A DNA stretch of 64,000 nucleotides from Neolewinella sp036735605 (GTDB taxonomy: Bacteria; Bacteroidota; Bacteroidia; Chitinophagales; Saprospiraceae): NCBI GenBank assembly GCA_036735605.1, contig DAINNZ010000002.1, forward strand, positions 9,116 to 73,115. The letters are read 5' to 3'. The notes under the pieces are model-generated. The model worked only from the letters and a program-made list of their open reading frames with translations, was not told the DNA's origin and made no database searches. Positions 9,710 to 18,414 of this stretch are shown here, one piece after another. Position 1 is the first letter of the stretch; every line of letters begins with the position of its first letter. The position numbers and the translations under genes were made by a program.

Positions 9710-12199
9710 TTGTCAGCTAGCCGTCCTCCTTTCTTGACCGTTACTGCCCCTGATCGCCAGCAACTGCTGGATCGGGAGGAAGTGTTGCGCGACTACTACA
9801 TCGGTCGTTTGAGCCGTGAATTGAGTAACTTTATCCGCCGAGATGTAATGACCGGCAGAGCTAAATTCGGGGTATCAGATGATGGTAAAGAGCTCTACCA
9901 ACTAGCGCAAGCGAAAGCTATACAACAAGGAGATTGGCGAGCCGACTACTACCGAGGCCACACCCTACTACTAGCAACCGAACAAGCTAGTATAGAAGAT
10001 TTACTAGCACAGTTGTATGCAGATGCGGATAATGATCCTTTCAGCAAAGGGCGGCAAATGAACAATCACCATGCTACCCCATCCATCGAAACCGACGGGC
10101 GCTGGCGCAACCACCTCCAACAATTCAATATATCTAGTGCTACCTCTCCTACAGCCGGCCAAATGGCTAGAGGCTTAGGCTTGGCATTTGCCTCCAAAGT
10201 TTATAAGGATGCTGAGCACCTAAGTGGTGGTGGTTTTAGTAAAAAGGGGCAAGAAATCTGTTGGGTAGCCATTGGCGACGCCTCCACCTCCGAGGGGGTT
10301 TTCTGGGAAACCATGAACGCCGCAGGGGTGCTGCAAGTGCCTATGGCAGTAACGGTTGTTGATGACGGCTATGGCATTTCCGTGCCCATTGATTACCAAA
10401 CCACGAAGGGCTCCATTTCTGAAGCACTCGCCGGCCTACAAGCACAAGAGCGGAGTAATGGTATCGACATTTACGCCGTAAAAGGCTGGAACTACGAGCA
10501 GCTCTGCCAAACCTATCAGCACATCGGCCAGCAGATGCGGCAAACGCAGCGGGCTGCGCTCATACATGTACAGGAGTTAACACAGCCGAATGGTCACTCC
10601 ACCAGCGGCTCTCACGAGCGTTATAAGGATGCAGATCGCATGCGTTTCGAAAAAGAATTCGACTGTATGCGGCAATTTCGGCTCTGGTTAATTGGCAGCA
10701 GCCTAGCAGAAGCGGCCGAACTAGACGCGCTCGAACGAAAAGCCGCCACCACCGTCAAAGAAGCTCGGCAGCGTGCTTGGGAGCGGTACAGCAGCCCACT
10801 TAAACAAAGAAAAATAAGCGCCATCACGCTACTGCAAAAAGCCATAGAGAACCCCAGCCTTCTACAAGAAACACCCCAGCAAGACACAAGGGGCGATATA
10901 TCACCAACTGCCCTCTCTTCTTCTTTGGCGAAACGCAGGGGCAAGGCTTTACCTCTAAGCGCAAGTGTGGAACTGCTGCAAGAAAGAATCCAAGAGCTAA
11001 AGCGCAAAGAACAGCCCGTTAGGTCAGAAATCCTCGATCTATTCCGGCGCACTGCACAGCAACTAGGCCGTGGGCGCTTCCCCGCCCTCGAGGAATGGAT
11101 TCGTGGTGAACAACAAGCACTTAGCGATCTAATGGGTCGCCATCTTTACAGCGAGACCACCCAATCGCCCCTACAAATAGGAGCCGTAGCGGCTAATTTC
11201 GGCGAAACCCCCACACCTGCTAATGGCTATGAAATCTTACAAGCCTACTGGAAAGCGAAGTTTGCGGCACTAGATACGCTCTATGCTTTTGGGGAAGACG
11301 TAGGTAAAATTGGAGACGTTAACCAAGGTTTTGCAGGTGTACAGGAAGTCTTTGGCGAGCATCGTATTTTCGACACGGGCATCCGAGAGTGGACCATTGT
11401 AGGCCAAGCACTTGGCATGGCCATGCGCGGTTTACGCCCCGTAGTGGAAATACAGTACCTCGACTACATCTACTACGCCCTGCCCTTACTCACAGATGAT
11501 GTGGCTACACTGCGCTGGCGCACCGCAGGCATGCAAGCTTGCCCATTGATCGTTCGCAGCCGAGGCCACCGCCTAGAAGGCATTTGGCATAGCGGCTCTT
11601 ATCTATCTCCCCTCATCGGTAGCCTTCGAGGAATGCACCTTTGCGTACCTAGAAACATGACGCAGGCCGTGGGTATGTACAATACCTTGTTGGCAGGCGA
11701 CGACCCCGCCATCGTGATTGAAGTGCTGAATGCCTACCGCCTCAAGGAATGGATGCCACAGAATCTAACCGACTTCCGAGTGCCACTAGGCGTGCCGGAG
11801 GTCTTGCGGGCGGGTAGCGACTTAACGTTAGTGACCTATGGTGCCTGCGTACGCCTTAGTTTAGAGGCCGCAGCTATTGTGGCTCAAACAGACGACCTAT
11901 CGGTAGAGGTAATTGATTTACAAACGCTCTTACCTTTTGACGTGGAGCACCGCATCGGGCAGCAACTCAAAGCTACTAATCGCCTCTTAATTGTGGATGA
12001 AGACGTGCCTGGCGGGGCTTCAGCCTACATCCTACAGCAAATTACGGAGCAGCAAGGCGGCTTCTTACAGCTCGATGCTCCTGCCAAAACGCTCACTAGC
12101 CAAGCGCACCGCCCCGCCTACGGCGATGATGGCGACTATGCCTCCAAACCACAAGTGATGGATATTGTAGAAGCTATTCTAGCAATAGTGGCCTTTTGA
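9710..12199 (+). CDS. Fused alpha/beta E1 subunit of a 2-oxo-acid dehydrogenase
   Basis: An 829-residue thiamine-diphosphate enzyme, probably the branched-chain 2-oxoacid (2-oxoisovalerate) or related dehydrogenase E1, with both subunits in one chain. The alpha half (about 1-345) has the ThDP motif GDASTSEGVFWETMNAAG; the beta half (about 500-829) has GEDVGKIGDVNQGFAGVQ and the C-terminal transketolase domain ending with VDEDVPGGASAYILQQ. It decarboxylates the oxo acid and passes the acyl group to an E2 lipoyl enzyme not present here. The linker between halves contains an in-frame copy of the dispersed repeat (residues 409-420). No in-frame ATG exists before residue 46, so a TTG at 9710 is the likely start; this is the weakest part of the call. 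Confidence 0.88.
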   Translation: MSASRPPFLTVTAPDRQQLLDREEVLRDYYIGRLSRELSNFIRRDVMTGRAKFGVSDDGKELYQLAQAKAIQQGDWRADYYRGHTLLLATEQASIEDLLAQLYADADNDPFSKGRQMNNHHATPSIETDGRWRNHLQQFNISSATSPTAGQMARGLGLAFASKVYKDAEHLSGGGFSKKGQEICWVAIGDASTSEGVFWETMNAAGVLQVPMAVTVVDDGYGISVPIDYQTTKGSISEALAGLQAQERSNGIDIYAVKGWNYEQLCQTYQHIGQQMRQTQRAALIHVQELTQPNGHSTSGSHERYKDADRMRFEKEFDCMRQFRLWLIGSSLAEAAELDALERKAATTVKEARQRAWERYSSPLKQRKISAITLLQKAIENPSLLQETPQQDTRGDISPTALSSSLAKRRGKALPLSASVELLQERIQELKRKEQPVRSEILDLFRRTAQQLGRGRFPALEEWIRGEQQALSDLMGRHLYSETTQSPLQIGAVAANFGETPTPANGYEILQAYWKAKFAALDTLYAFGEDVGKIGDVNQGFAGVQEVFGEHRIFDTGIREWTIVGQALGMAMRGLRPVVEIQYLDYIYYALPLLTDDVATLRWRTAGMQACPLIVRSRGHRLEGIWHSGSYLSPLIGSLRGMHLCVPRNMTQAVGMYNTLLAGDDPAIVIEVLNAYRLKEWMPQNLTDFRVPLGVPEVLRAGSDLTLVTYGACVRLSLEAAAIVAQTDDLSVEVIDLQTLLPFDVEHRIGQQLKATNRLLIVDEDVPGGASAYILQQITEQQGGFLQLDAPAKTLTSQAHRPAYGDDGDYASKPQVMDIVEAILAIVAF
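10934..10970 (+). repeat. CAGGGGCAAG dispersed repeat inside the E1 gene
   Basis: CGCAGGGGCAAGGCTT then CTAAGCGCAAGTG, read in frame as RRGKALPLSASV (codons 409-420). It falls in the linker between the alpha and beta halves of the fused E1. Confidence 0.7.
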
Positions 12200-12203
12200 T
12201 ACT

Positions 12204-12252
12204 CCTTGAAAAACACTTGCGCCACGCAGCAGCCCTTGCCCCTGCTTTAGCC
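12204..12252 (-). repeat. CAGGGGCAAG dispersed repeat, copy downstream of E1
   Basis: On the minus strand GCAGGGGCAAGGGC followed by GTGGCGCAAGTG. It begins 5 bp after the E1 stop codon, where a terminator would be expected. Confidence 0.68.
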
Positions 12253-12287
12253 ATCCATTTAAAAAAATAAAAAAAATTCGGCAAGGC

Positions 12288-12319
12288 TTGTGCGAAAGTT
12301 CGGAATAGTCGTATATTTG
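12288..12319 (+). promoter_or_regulatory. Probable promoter of tRNA-Gln
   Basis: TTG (12288-12290), 21 bp, then TATATTTG (12312-12319), a good match to the Bacteroidota TTG-N19/20-TAnnTTTG promoter. The tRNA begins 105 bp downstream, so a processed leader is implied. Confidence 0.5.
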
Positions 12320-12424
12320 CATCCGCTAAGGTGATAATGTTCACTTTGATGATAAAAAAAGTAGTTTTTGGTGCAACTAAAGGCTACGAATATAGGTTAT
12401 CGCTGTGAAGCAGTGATATTCTAC

Positions 12425-12496
12425 AGACCTATGGTGTAATTGGTAACACAGCAGATTTTGGTTCTGTCGTTCTAGGTTCGAGTCCTAGTAGGTCTA
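12425..12496 (+). tRNA. tRNA-Gln (anticodon UUG)
   Basis: A 72-base cloverleaf: acceptor AGACCTA / TAGGTCT, D stem GTGT / ACAC, anticodon stem GCAGA / TCTGT around loop TTTTGGT (anticodon TTG), T stem CTAGG / CCTAG around TTCGAGT, discriminator A. All stems pair fully. CCA is not encoded. A hairpin terminator follows directly. Confidence 0.97.
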
Positions 12497-12497
12497 C

Positions 12498-12536
12498 AAA
12501 AAGCCTCCAGTGCAATGTGCTGGGGGCTTTTTTGTT
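12498..12536. terminator. Terminator between tRNA-Gln and the convergent deoR gene
   Basis: AAAGCCTCCAG and CTGGGGGCTTT form a hairpin with one bulge-like mismatch, followed by T6. T-rich or A-rich flanks on both sides suggest it also serves the convergent regulator whose stop codon begins at 12539. Confidence 0.85.
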
Positions 12537-13286
12537 TTACAGCAGTTGCAGCCCTTTTTGATGATAATTGTTTAGCCGCTCGTTTTCGGGATGTAGCTCG
12601 GTGATGAGGTAGTGAATTTTAGCTAGACTACAGACTTGTATTTTTTGTTCGCTATCGAGTTTTTCATAGATGGATAAGAGCACCGTTTTGGCCGAGGCGT
12701 GAATCATGGCTCTTTTCACCACCACCACCTCCCAGTCGGAGTCGGTGAGGCCGGTATTGGGGTGAATGGCGTTGGCTCCCATGAAGCAAAGATCGGGTTT
12801 AAGTTGTTGTAACTGGGTCATTACTTCGCCGCCGATGCTAATTTTGGCGGTAGGTGAAAGTAGGCCGCCGAGAAAAATTGTTTGGCAATTCGGGTGTTCG
12901 AGAAGCTGCATAGCGGTAGAAAGGCTAGGGGTGACGAAAGTAACTTTCAACTCGGGCGGCAGCAGGCGGGCAATTTCCTTATTCGTACTTCCTGCACTGA
13001 TGAGCACTAGCATTCCATCGCGAAGCAAGCTAATAGCTTTGCGAGCGATCACGGTTTTTTCTTGGTAGGCGTAAATATCGCCTTCTTTACTGGAGTAAGT
13101 GTGATAGGTCTTAGAAAGCGCTCCTCCCCTTACCTTGATAATTTTGTGGCGATCGGCGAGTTCTTGCAAATCGCGGCGAATCGTATCTTCCGAAACGACG
13201 AACTTATCGCTCAGGTCGCTCAGTAGTACTTTGTTGTGGATATTGACCTCCCTAAGAATCTGGGTTTGTCGTTCTTTTTTGAGCAT
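12537..13286 (-). CDS. DeoR/GlpR family transcriptional regulator
   Basis: A 249-residue regulator when started at MLKKERQTQILREV. The N-terminal winged helix-turn-helix has the DeoR signature (LSDLSDKFVVSEDTIRRDLQ then KIIKVRGGAL), and the C-terminal domain is the sugar-phosphate-sensing DeoRC fold with GMLVLISAGSTNKEIARLLP. The frame is open for 49 further codons upstream, but those encode no DeoR sequence and include the operator-like array, so the start at 13286 is preferred. It is divergent from the SusC/SusD pair, which it may control together with itself. Confidence 0.9.
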   Translation of the reverse strand: MLKKERQTQILREVNIHNKVLLSDLSDKFVVSEDTIRRDLQELADRHKIIKVRGGALSKTYHTYSSKEGDIYAYQEKTVIARKAISLLRDGMLVLISAGSTNKEIARLLPPELKVTFVTPSLSTAMQLLEHPNCQTIFLGGLLSPTAKISIGGEVMTQLQQLKPDLCFMGANAIHPNTGLTDSDWEVVVVKRAMIHASAKTVLLSIYEKLDSEQKIQVCSLAKIHYLITELHPENERLNNYHQKGLQLL

Positions 13287-13331
13287 ACGATCAATTAAAA
13301 CAGCATCAAACGTCATTATTTGGCTCAATGA

Positions 13332-13388
13332 TGCAACATTTTGCCCGATTTTGCAATTTTTTGCCAAATAAAATGCAATTTTTTGCAT
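13332..13388. promoter_or_regulatory. Three-copy operator-like array between deoR and susC
   Basis: Three similar 14-base sites: TGCAACATTTTGCC (13332), TGCAATTTTTTGCC (13352) and TGCAATTTTTTGCA (13374). Spacing is 20 and 22 bp, about two helical turns each. The last is an inverted repeat (TGCAA / TTGCA). The location 46-102 bp upstream of the regulator start suggests DeoR binding and autoregulation; this is inference. Confidence 0.55.
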
Positions 13389-13588
13389 TCTTATTGTGCT
13401 AATTGTGAAAAAACGCCTATCATGCAGCCTCAACGGGAGTAATCTATACGACCTAGTCGTTTGGATGCTCGTTTTTGCTAATTTGATCTAATTTTCCTAT
13501 TCATTAGCTATTCGTTTGTGCTAAGTTCTTTATCCAATTCACTAGCTTAGTAGCGAGGAGCTATTGTGTAGTACAAAAATCCGAGTTT

Positions 13589-16500
13589 ATGAAAAACAAT
13601 TACTTTTTATCTCGTTTGCTGCCCTTATGGCTACTCCTATTGATAGGAGCTGGAATGGCAGCACAAAGCCTCAACTTTACGCTCGCGGGTAAAGTAACGG
13701 ATGACGGGGGCGAGCCTCTTTTGGGGGTCACGGTGGTAATCCCTAGTTTAGGTATTGGCACGATAACGGATATTGATGGTACTTACCGTTTAGATGGCAA
13801 GGCAGCGGCGGGCAACTATGGTTTACAATTTTCTTACATAGGCTTCACGACGGTAGCACGCACTTTAGCGTTAGTAAGTGCGAATCAAGCAGCCACCTTT
13901 GACGTGCAATTGGGCAGTGATGCTTTGCGGATGGACGAGGTAGTGGTGATCGGTTCCTCTGTTACTTCTAGTAGAAAATCGTTGGGCAACAATGTAAGCT
14001 CAGTGAAAGCGGAGCAGTTAGTAAATGCCAATCCGCAAGCCGTTTTCTCCTCCTTACAAGGTCGGGTAGCTGGTGCGCAGATTGTGCAAAACTCGGGTGA
14101 TCCCGCAGGTGGTTTTTCCGTTCGTTTACGGGGGGCTAGTTCTATTTTAGGTAGCTCTGATCCTTTATACATTATAGATGGCGTAATTGTAAGTGCCTCC
14201 ACCGCTAACGTGACCAACACGAACGTAAATGCCGGCTCGGCTAGGCCTGGAACCAATCGCCTAAGCGATATTAACCCCAACGATATTGAAAGCCTTGATA
14301 TCATCAATGGTGCTGCTGCGGCGGCCATTTATGGTTCTAGAGCTTCGAATGGGGTGGTATTAATTACAACCAAGAAAGGTAAATCGGGTAAACCACAATT
14401 CTCGCTCAGTAGTGGTATGAACATCAATGAGCTTCGCAAGAAAGTGCCTATTAATCTTAGAGGGGAGCAATTTGGCAGTGCTACGCAGCGGCTCTATACC
14501 ATAGCTGGCATGAACCCCTCCACGGGTGCTCTCACGGTAGGTGCCAATTTTTCATCCGATAAAGTGCCCGTAACACGCTACGATTATCAAGATGATCTCT
14601 TCCAAACGGGTTCTGGAACTGACCAGCATTTATCTGTTCGGGGCGGCAATGAAAGTTCTAACTATTATGGTGCGGTAAGCTACACTCGGAATGAAGGGAT
14701 TATCAAGGGGACTGATTTCCGCCGTTATGGAGCTAGGCTTCGCTATAATCAAACGGTTAGCGATTGGGTCAGCTTTTCAGCAGGTTTAAACTATAACAAT
14801 TCTTTTTCTAACGAGAAACCAGACGGCAACGTTTTCTGGAGCCCCATCAATGCCATCAACATCACCAACAATATTTGGGACATTAGTCAGCGCGATGCAG
14901 CTGGTAACTTACAAGCAGCAGAACCTACGCGAATCAATCCTTTAAGTGTGATTGAAGACATGGACATTAACCAAGAGGTAAACCGTGTGATAGCAGACGT
15001 TAAAGTATCGCTTTTCCCTTTTAAAGGCTTTAGTCTTACTTATTTGGTGGGTGTGGATAATTACAACCAATTAGGCAATACCTTTATTCGGCCTTATCCT
15101 TACAGCGGTGTCAACCCTAGCTTTTTTGATGATGGCTACGCCTCTACGGCCAGCAATCAGGTTTTCTTGATGAATAATGATGTGAACGCATCCTATACTA
15201 AAGAAATTTCTGCTAAGCTTACGTCCGTCACACAAGCTGGATTTAGCAACCAGTTTTCAAAAGACCAATTCGTTTTAGCGCAGGGAAGAGCCTTAGCACC
15301 TTTTGTGGAAACTGTCAATGGTGCGGCCATCCCCCTACCGGCTAGCTCTGGCATCGGCCGTTTACAAATCTGGGGTTATTATCTACAAGAGACCCTTAAT
15401 TTGAACGACCGGCTTTTCTTAACGTTAGCAGGCCGAGTGGATGGGGCATCCTCCTTCAGCCCTGAGAATAGGAATCAGTTCTACCCTAAAGTAAGTACGA
15501 GCTATTTGATATCGGATGAAAATTTCTGGAAAAATGGCGGTTTAGGCACTGCTCTTTCCACGCTTCGTCTTCGAGCATCTTGGGGGCAAGCAGGTAACCT
15601 AACGGCTATAGGCCCATACGATCGCTTCAACAACTACTCTTCTAACAATTTAGCTGGCGAGCTGACAATCAACGCTAGCAACACCTTGGCCAACCCAGAC
15701 GTAAGACCAGAACGGCAAACAGAGCTGGAGTTTGGAGCTGATTTTTCCTTTTTCCGCGATCGAATCGGTTTATCTGCCACCTACTACCGGCAAGATATCG
15801 AAGACTTGCTTATCAACAGGGTGTTACCTGCTTCGCAAGGTGGTAGAGCGATCACGACGAACGTAGGAAACATGGAAAACAAAGGTTTAGAGGCTTCGCT
15901 TAACATTACGCCGGTGAAAACGGCCAAGTTTGATTGGAATGTGTTTGCCAACTTTAGCCGCAACCGCAATCGGGTTTTCAACTTAGGCCAAACCTTGATT
16001 CAAATACCCACCGTAACAGGTGCGCCGATCTTCTTGGTTGAAGACCAACCGATTGGTGTTTTCTATGGAACTTATCATGCGACTAACCCAGATGGCAGTT
16101 TCCTGCTCACGCCGGGTGGCCTTCGGCAACAAGAGCGTGGTGATGTAGTAACGGGTGCTCCGCAACGCAATGCAGATGGCCAGCCCAGCGGCAGTGTACT
16201 TCGGCAAGTGATAGGCGACCCCAACCCTGATTACATTCTAGGCTTTGGTTCCGATTTCAAGGTGGGTAACTTCGGTTTCAGCTTCCTTTTTGAATCCGTA
16301 CAAGGCGTAGATGTGTTTGACGCTGACAAACGAACTCGCCAAGGTGTGGGTATTGGTGAGCTAGCCGAGCAGGAACTTTCTGGCGAACTGCCGAGAGGTT
16401 ATATCTGGTCAATCTACCCTATTGAAGAATGGCGCATAAGCGATGGGTCTTTCACAAAGCTGCGTGAAATAACCATGAGTTATACCTTTCCCAAGCTATT

Positions 16501-16684
16501 CAATGGTGCGCTCAGCAATACCGTTATTAGCCTAGGCGGCAGGAATCTTTTCTCCTTCGATAATTTCACTAGCTACGACCCAGAAGTTAACGCGGGTGGC
16601 CAGAGTAATTTGATGAGAGCCGTTAATTTCGGTCAGGTTCCCATCCCTCGGGTTTTCACCTTTAATGTGAAAACCAATTTTTAA
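13589..16684 (+). CDS. SusC/RagA family TonB-dependent outer-membrane receptor
   Basis: A 1031-residue outer-membrane transporter that, with its SusD partner, imports oligosaccharides or peptides using TonB energy. Signal peptide 1-25 (ending GMAAQ), carboxypeptidase-regulatory-like domain (about 30-115, LAGKVTDDGGEPLLGVTVVI), a DEVVVIGSS segment as TonB box, the plug domain with DPLYIIDGVIV (about 130-245), and a long beta barrel ending FTFNVKTNF with a terminal aromatic. The susD gene follows after 39 bp. No glycoside hydrolase or peptidase is nearby to hint at the substrate. DeoR upstream may regulate it. Confidence 0.96.
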   Translation: MKNNYFLSRLLPLWLLLLIGAGMAAQSLNFTLAGKVTDDGGEPLLGVTVVIPSLGIGTITDIDGTYRLDGKAAAGNYGLQFSYIGFTTVARTLALVSANQAATFDVQLGSDALRMDEVVVIGSSVTSSRKSLGNNVSSVKAEQLVNANPQAVFSSLQGRVAGAQIVQNSGDPAGGFSVRLRGASSILGSSDPLYIIDGVIVSASTANVTNTNVNAGSARPGTNRLSDINPNDIESLDIINGAAAAAIYGSRASNGVVLITTKKGKSGKPQFSLSSGMNINELRKKVPINLRGEQFGSATQRLYTIAGMNPSTGALTVGANFSSDKVPVTRYDYQDDLFQTGSGTDQHLSVRGGNESSNYYGAVSYTRNEGIIKGTDFRRYGARLRYNQTVSDWVSFSAGLNYNNSFSNEKPDGNVFWSPINAINITNNIWDISQRDAAGNLQAAEPTRINPLSVIEDMDINQEVNRVIADVKVSLFPFKGFSLTYLVGVDNYNQLGNTFIRPYPYSGVNPSFFDDGYASTASNQVFLMNNDVNASYTKEISAKLTSVTQAGFSNQFSKDQFVLAQGRALAPFVETVNGAAIPLPASSGIGRLQIWGYYLQETLNLNDRLFLTLAGRVDGASSFSPENRNQFYPKVSTSYLISDENFWKNGGLGTALSTLRLRASWGQAGNLTAIGPYDRFNNYSSNNLAGELTINASNTLANPDVRPERQTELEFGADFSFFRDRIGLSATYYRQDIEDLLINRVLPASQGGRAITTNVGNMENKGLEASLNITPVKTAKFDWNVFANFSRNRNRVFNLGQTLIQIPTVTGAPIFLVEDQPIGVFYGTYHATNPDGSFLLTPGGLRQQERGDVVTGAPQRNADGQPSGSVLRQVIGDPNPDYILGFGSDFKVGNFGFSFLFESVQGVDVFDADKRTRQGVGIGELAEQELSGELPRGYIWSIYPIEEWRISDGSFTKLREITMSYTFPKLFNGALSNTVISLGGRNLFSFDNFTSYDPEVNAGGQSNLMRAVNFGQVPIPRVFTFNVKTNF

Positions 16685-16723
16685 GCGAGCGTCAACATTT
16701 GTTAACCAAAAAATACTACGATT

Positions 16724-18034
16724 ATGAATCGTTTCAAATTATATTTACAAAGGTTTAGCCTATTCTTAGTAGGGCTGATCTCCCTAACGGCATGTGAGCA
16801 GGAGTTTATTAATCCAGGTGCTGCTAGTGAAGCCCAAGTGCTCAGCAGCCCTGACGGGATTATTGGCCTCGCCGCTGGTGCGCAAAGGCGCTGGTCGGTA
16901 GGCCGCCAAAGTCCCGTATATGCCACAGTTGCCGGTGCCGGTTTCACTACCGGTGAGCTCCGGCTGATCAACCCTGGCAATACCGCTGAAAATGAAGTAG
17001 CCTTGGGCTTTAGCGATCTACCTGGTAGTAATGCTATCCTAGCAAACATCTGGGAGCAGAGCTTACTAACTAGAAATGAAACCGATAAAGTGATAGAAAA
17101 TGCAGCCATCATACCAGATGCGAATCTGCGTGCCTACACTATTGCACATACTTCCATTTTTAATGCTTTAGCAAATGGCACCATGGCTAATTTCTTTGAG
17201 CAAACGCCCCTCATCACAGAAGTGGAAGCTCGCTTCACCCCTGCATCCGATGCGATAAAAGCAGCTATTCGGGTGTTAGAAAGTGCTAAAACTGGACTAC
17301 CTGCCACCGACGGGGGGTTTTCTAGTCGCGTGCCTGCGGGCATTGACATCCCCAACACCATTGATGCCTTGCTTGCACGGTATTACCTGAATGATGGTCG
17401 TTTTGGAGATGCCATTACAGCAGCCAATGCAGTAGATATTAGCAAAACATCGGTTTTAGCCTACGATGCCGTGGCTACCAACCCAATTGCATTTGTATCC
17501 ATTCTCACCAACAATGTGTATCAACCTGTTGACCTGACGCTGGGCCTGCCCGAAAACCTCCGACCCGATCCTACTGACCAGCGCTTGCCTTTTTATTTTC
17601 AAAGTATTACGCCAGATGCCAACGACTTCCGGGCAGCCGCTTTCTTCGACTCCAACACAGGGGGCATACCGATCTACGTACCTGGCGAAATGCTTCTCAT
17701 TAAGGCAGAAGCCCATGCCCGTTTGGATGAAATTCCACAAGCCATTGCAGCACTTAACGAGGTATTGACTAAGCAGCCTGCCGACGATGCTTTCGGTATT
17801 GGTGCCGCTTTACCAGCTTATAGTGGTGCAGCTACCCGAGAAGCGGTGTTAGACGCAATCTATACCAACCGCTGCCTAGAGATGATGATGTCGGGTCTTC
17901 GCCTCGGCGACAGTAAGCGCTTCAACCGCCCAGGCCCAGATGCAGCCAGCCCAGAACGCAATCGCAACTGGTATCCCTACCCTTTCAGTGAACGAGATAA
18001 TAACCCACAAACGCCTCCCGATCCCAACAACTAG
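16724..18034 (+). CDS. SusD/RagB family nutrient-binding lipoprotein
   Basis: A 436-residue surface lipoprotein that forms the lid of the SusC channel. The N-terminus has a lipobox (LISLTAC, Cys 24). The helical repeat region and the C-terminal segment MLLIKAEAHARLDEIPQAIAALNEVL followed by NRCLEMMMSGLRLGDSKRF are typical of SusD. It is somewhat shorter than most SusD proteins. It is the second gene of the pair and ends at a strong palindromic terminator. Confidence 0.93.
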   Translation: MNRFKLYLQRFSLFLVGLISLTACEQEFINPGAASEAQVLSSPDGIIGLAAGAQRRWSVGRQSPVYATVAGAGFTTGELRLINPGNTAENEVALGFSDLPGSNAILANIWEQSLLTRNETDKVIENAAIIPDANLRAYTIAHTSIFNALANGTMANFFEQTPLITEVEARFTPASDAIKAAIRVLESAKTGLPATDGGFSSRVPAGIDIPNTIDALLARYYLNDGRFGDAITAANAVDISKTSVLAYDAVATNPIAFVSILTNNVYQPVDLTLGLPENLRPDPTDQRLPFYFQSITPDANDFRAAAFFDSNTGGIPIYVPGEMLLIKAEAHARLDEIPQAIAALNEVLTKQPADDAFGIGAALPAYSGAATREAVLDAIYTNRCLEMMMSGLRLGDSKRFNRPGPDAASPERNRNWYPYPFSERDNNPQTPPDPNN

Positions 18035-18050
18035 AGGGCAGGAACTTAAG

Positions 18051-18100
18051 AAGCCTAAAAAAAGCCCGAAGTGCTAGCACTTCGGGCTTTTTTTAGGCTT
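18051..18100. terminator. Perfect 50-bp palindromic bidirectional terminator
   Basis: Two 25-base arms (18051-18075 and 18076-18100) are exact reverse complements with no spacer. Each strand reads a GC-rich stem (AGCCCGAAGTGC) followed by T7. It separates susD from the convergent DUF4286 gene, whose stop codon (18093-18095) lies inside the right arm. Confidence 0.95.
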
Positions 18101-18410
18101 CCCCTCTTCCTACTACTTCCAGCACCGAGCGAAAAGTGAGGGCACGCTCCCCAAAGCGGCTGCGCAGCATCGTTTGATGCCCAAGATCCATCTTTTGTTG
18201 GTATAGATTAAAAGTGAGCCGATTAGCTACGGAGAATTGTAGGGCGTAAGTAGGCCCGTCTGATTCATCCACCCCAAGCAGCCGCGCCAGTTTATAATCT
18301 TCAAAAAAACCAGACTCCATCAGTTGGGGAATGTAAACCTGTTGCATCCACTGTAGCCATTCCTGGTGGGAGTTGTGTTCTACCTTTGTGGTAATATTGT
18401 AAATAATCAT
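18093..18410 (-). CDS. DUF4286 family protein
   Basis: A 105-residue protein starting MIIYNITTKVEHNSHQEW, which matches the small Bacteroidota DUF4286 family (a dimeric alpha/beta-barrel-like fold is likely; the function is unknown). The longer frame starting at 18515 overlaps murA and is rejected. The start at 18410 is 4 bp after the murA stop, so the two are probably translated from one mRNA. The stop codon lies in the palindromic terminator. Confidence 0.82.
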   Translation of the reverse strand: MIIYNITTKVEHNSHQEWLQWMQQVYIPQLMESGFFEDYKLARLLGVDESDGPTYALQFSVANRLTFNLYQQKMDLGHQTMLRSRFGERALTFRSVLEVVGRGEA

Positions 18411-18414
18411 AAGC

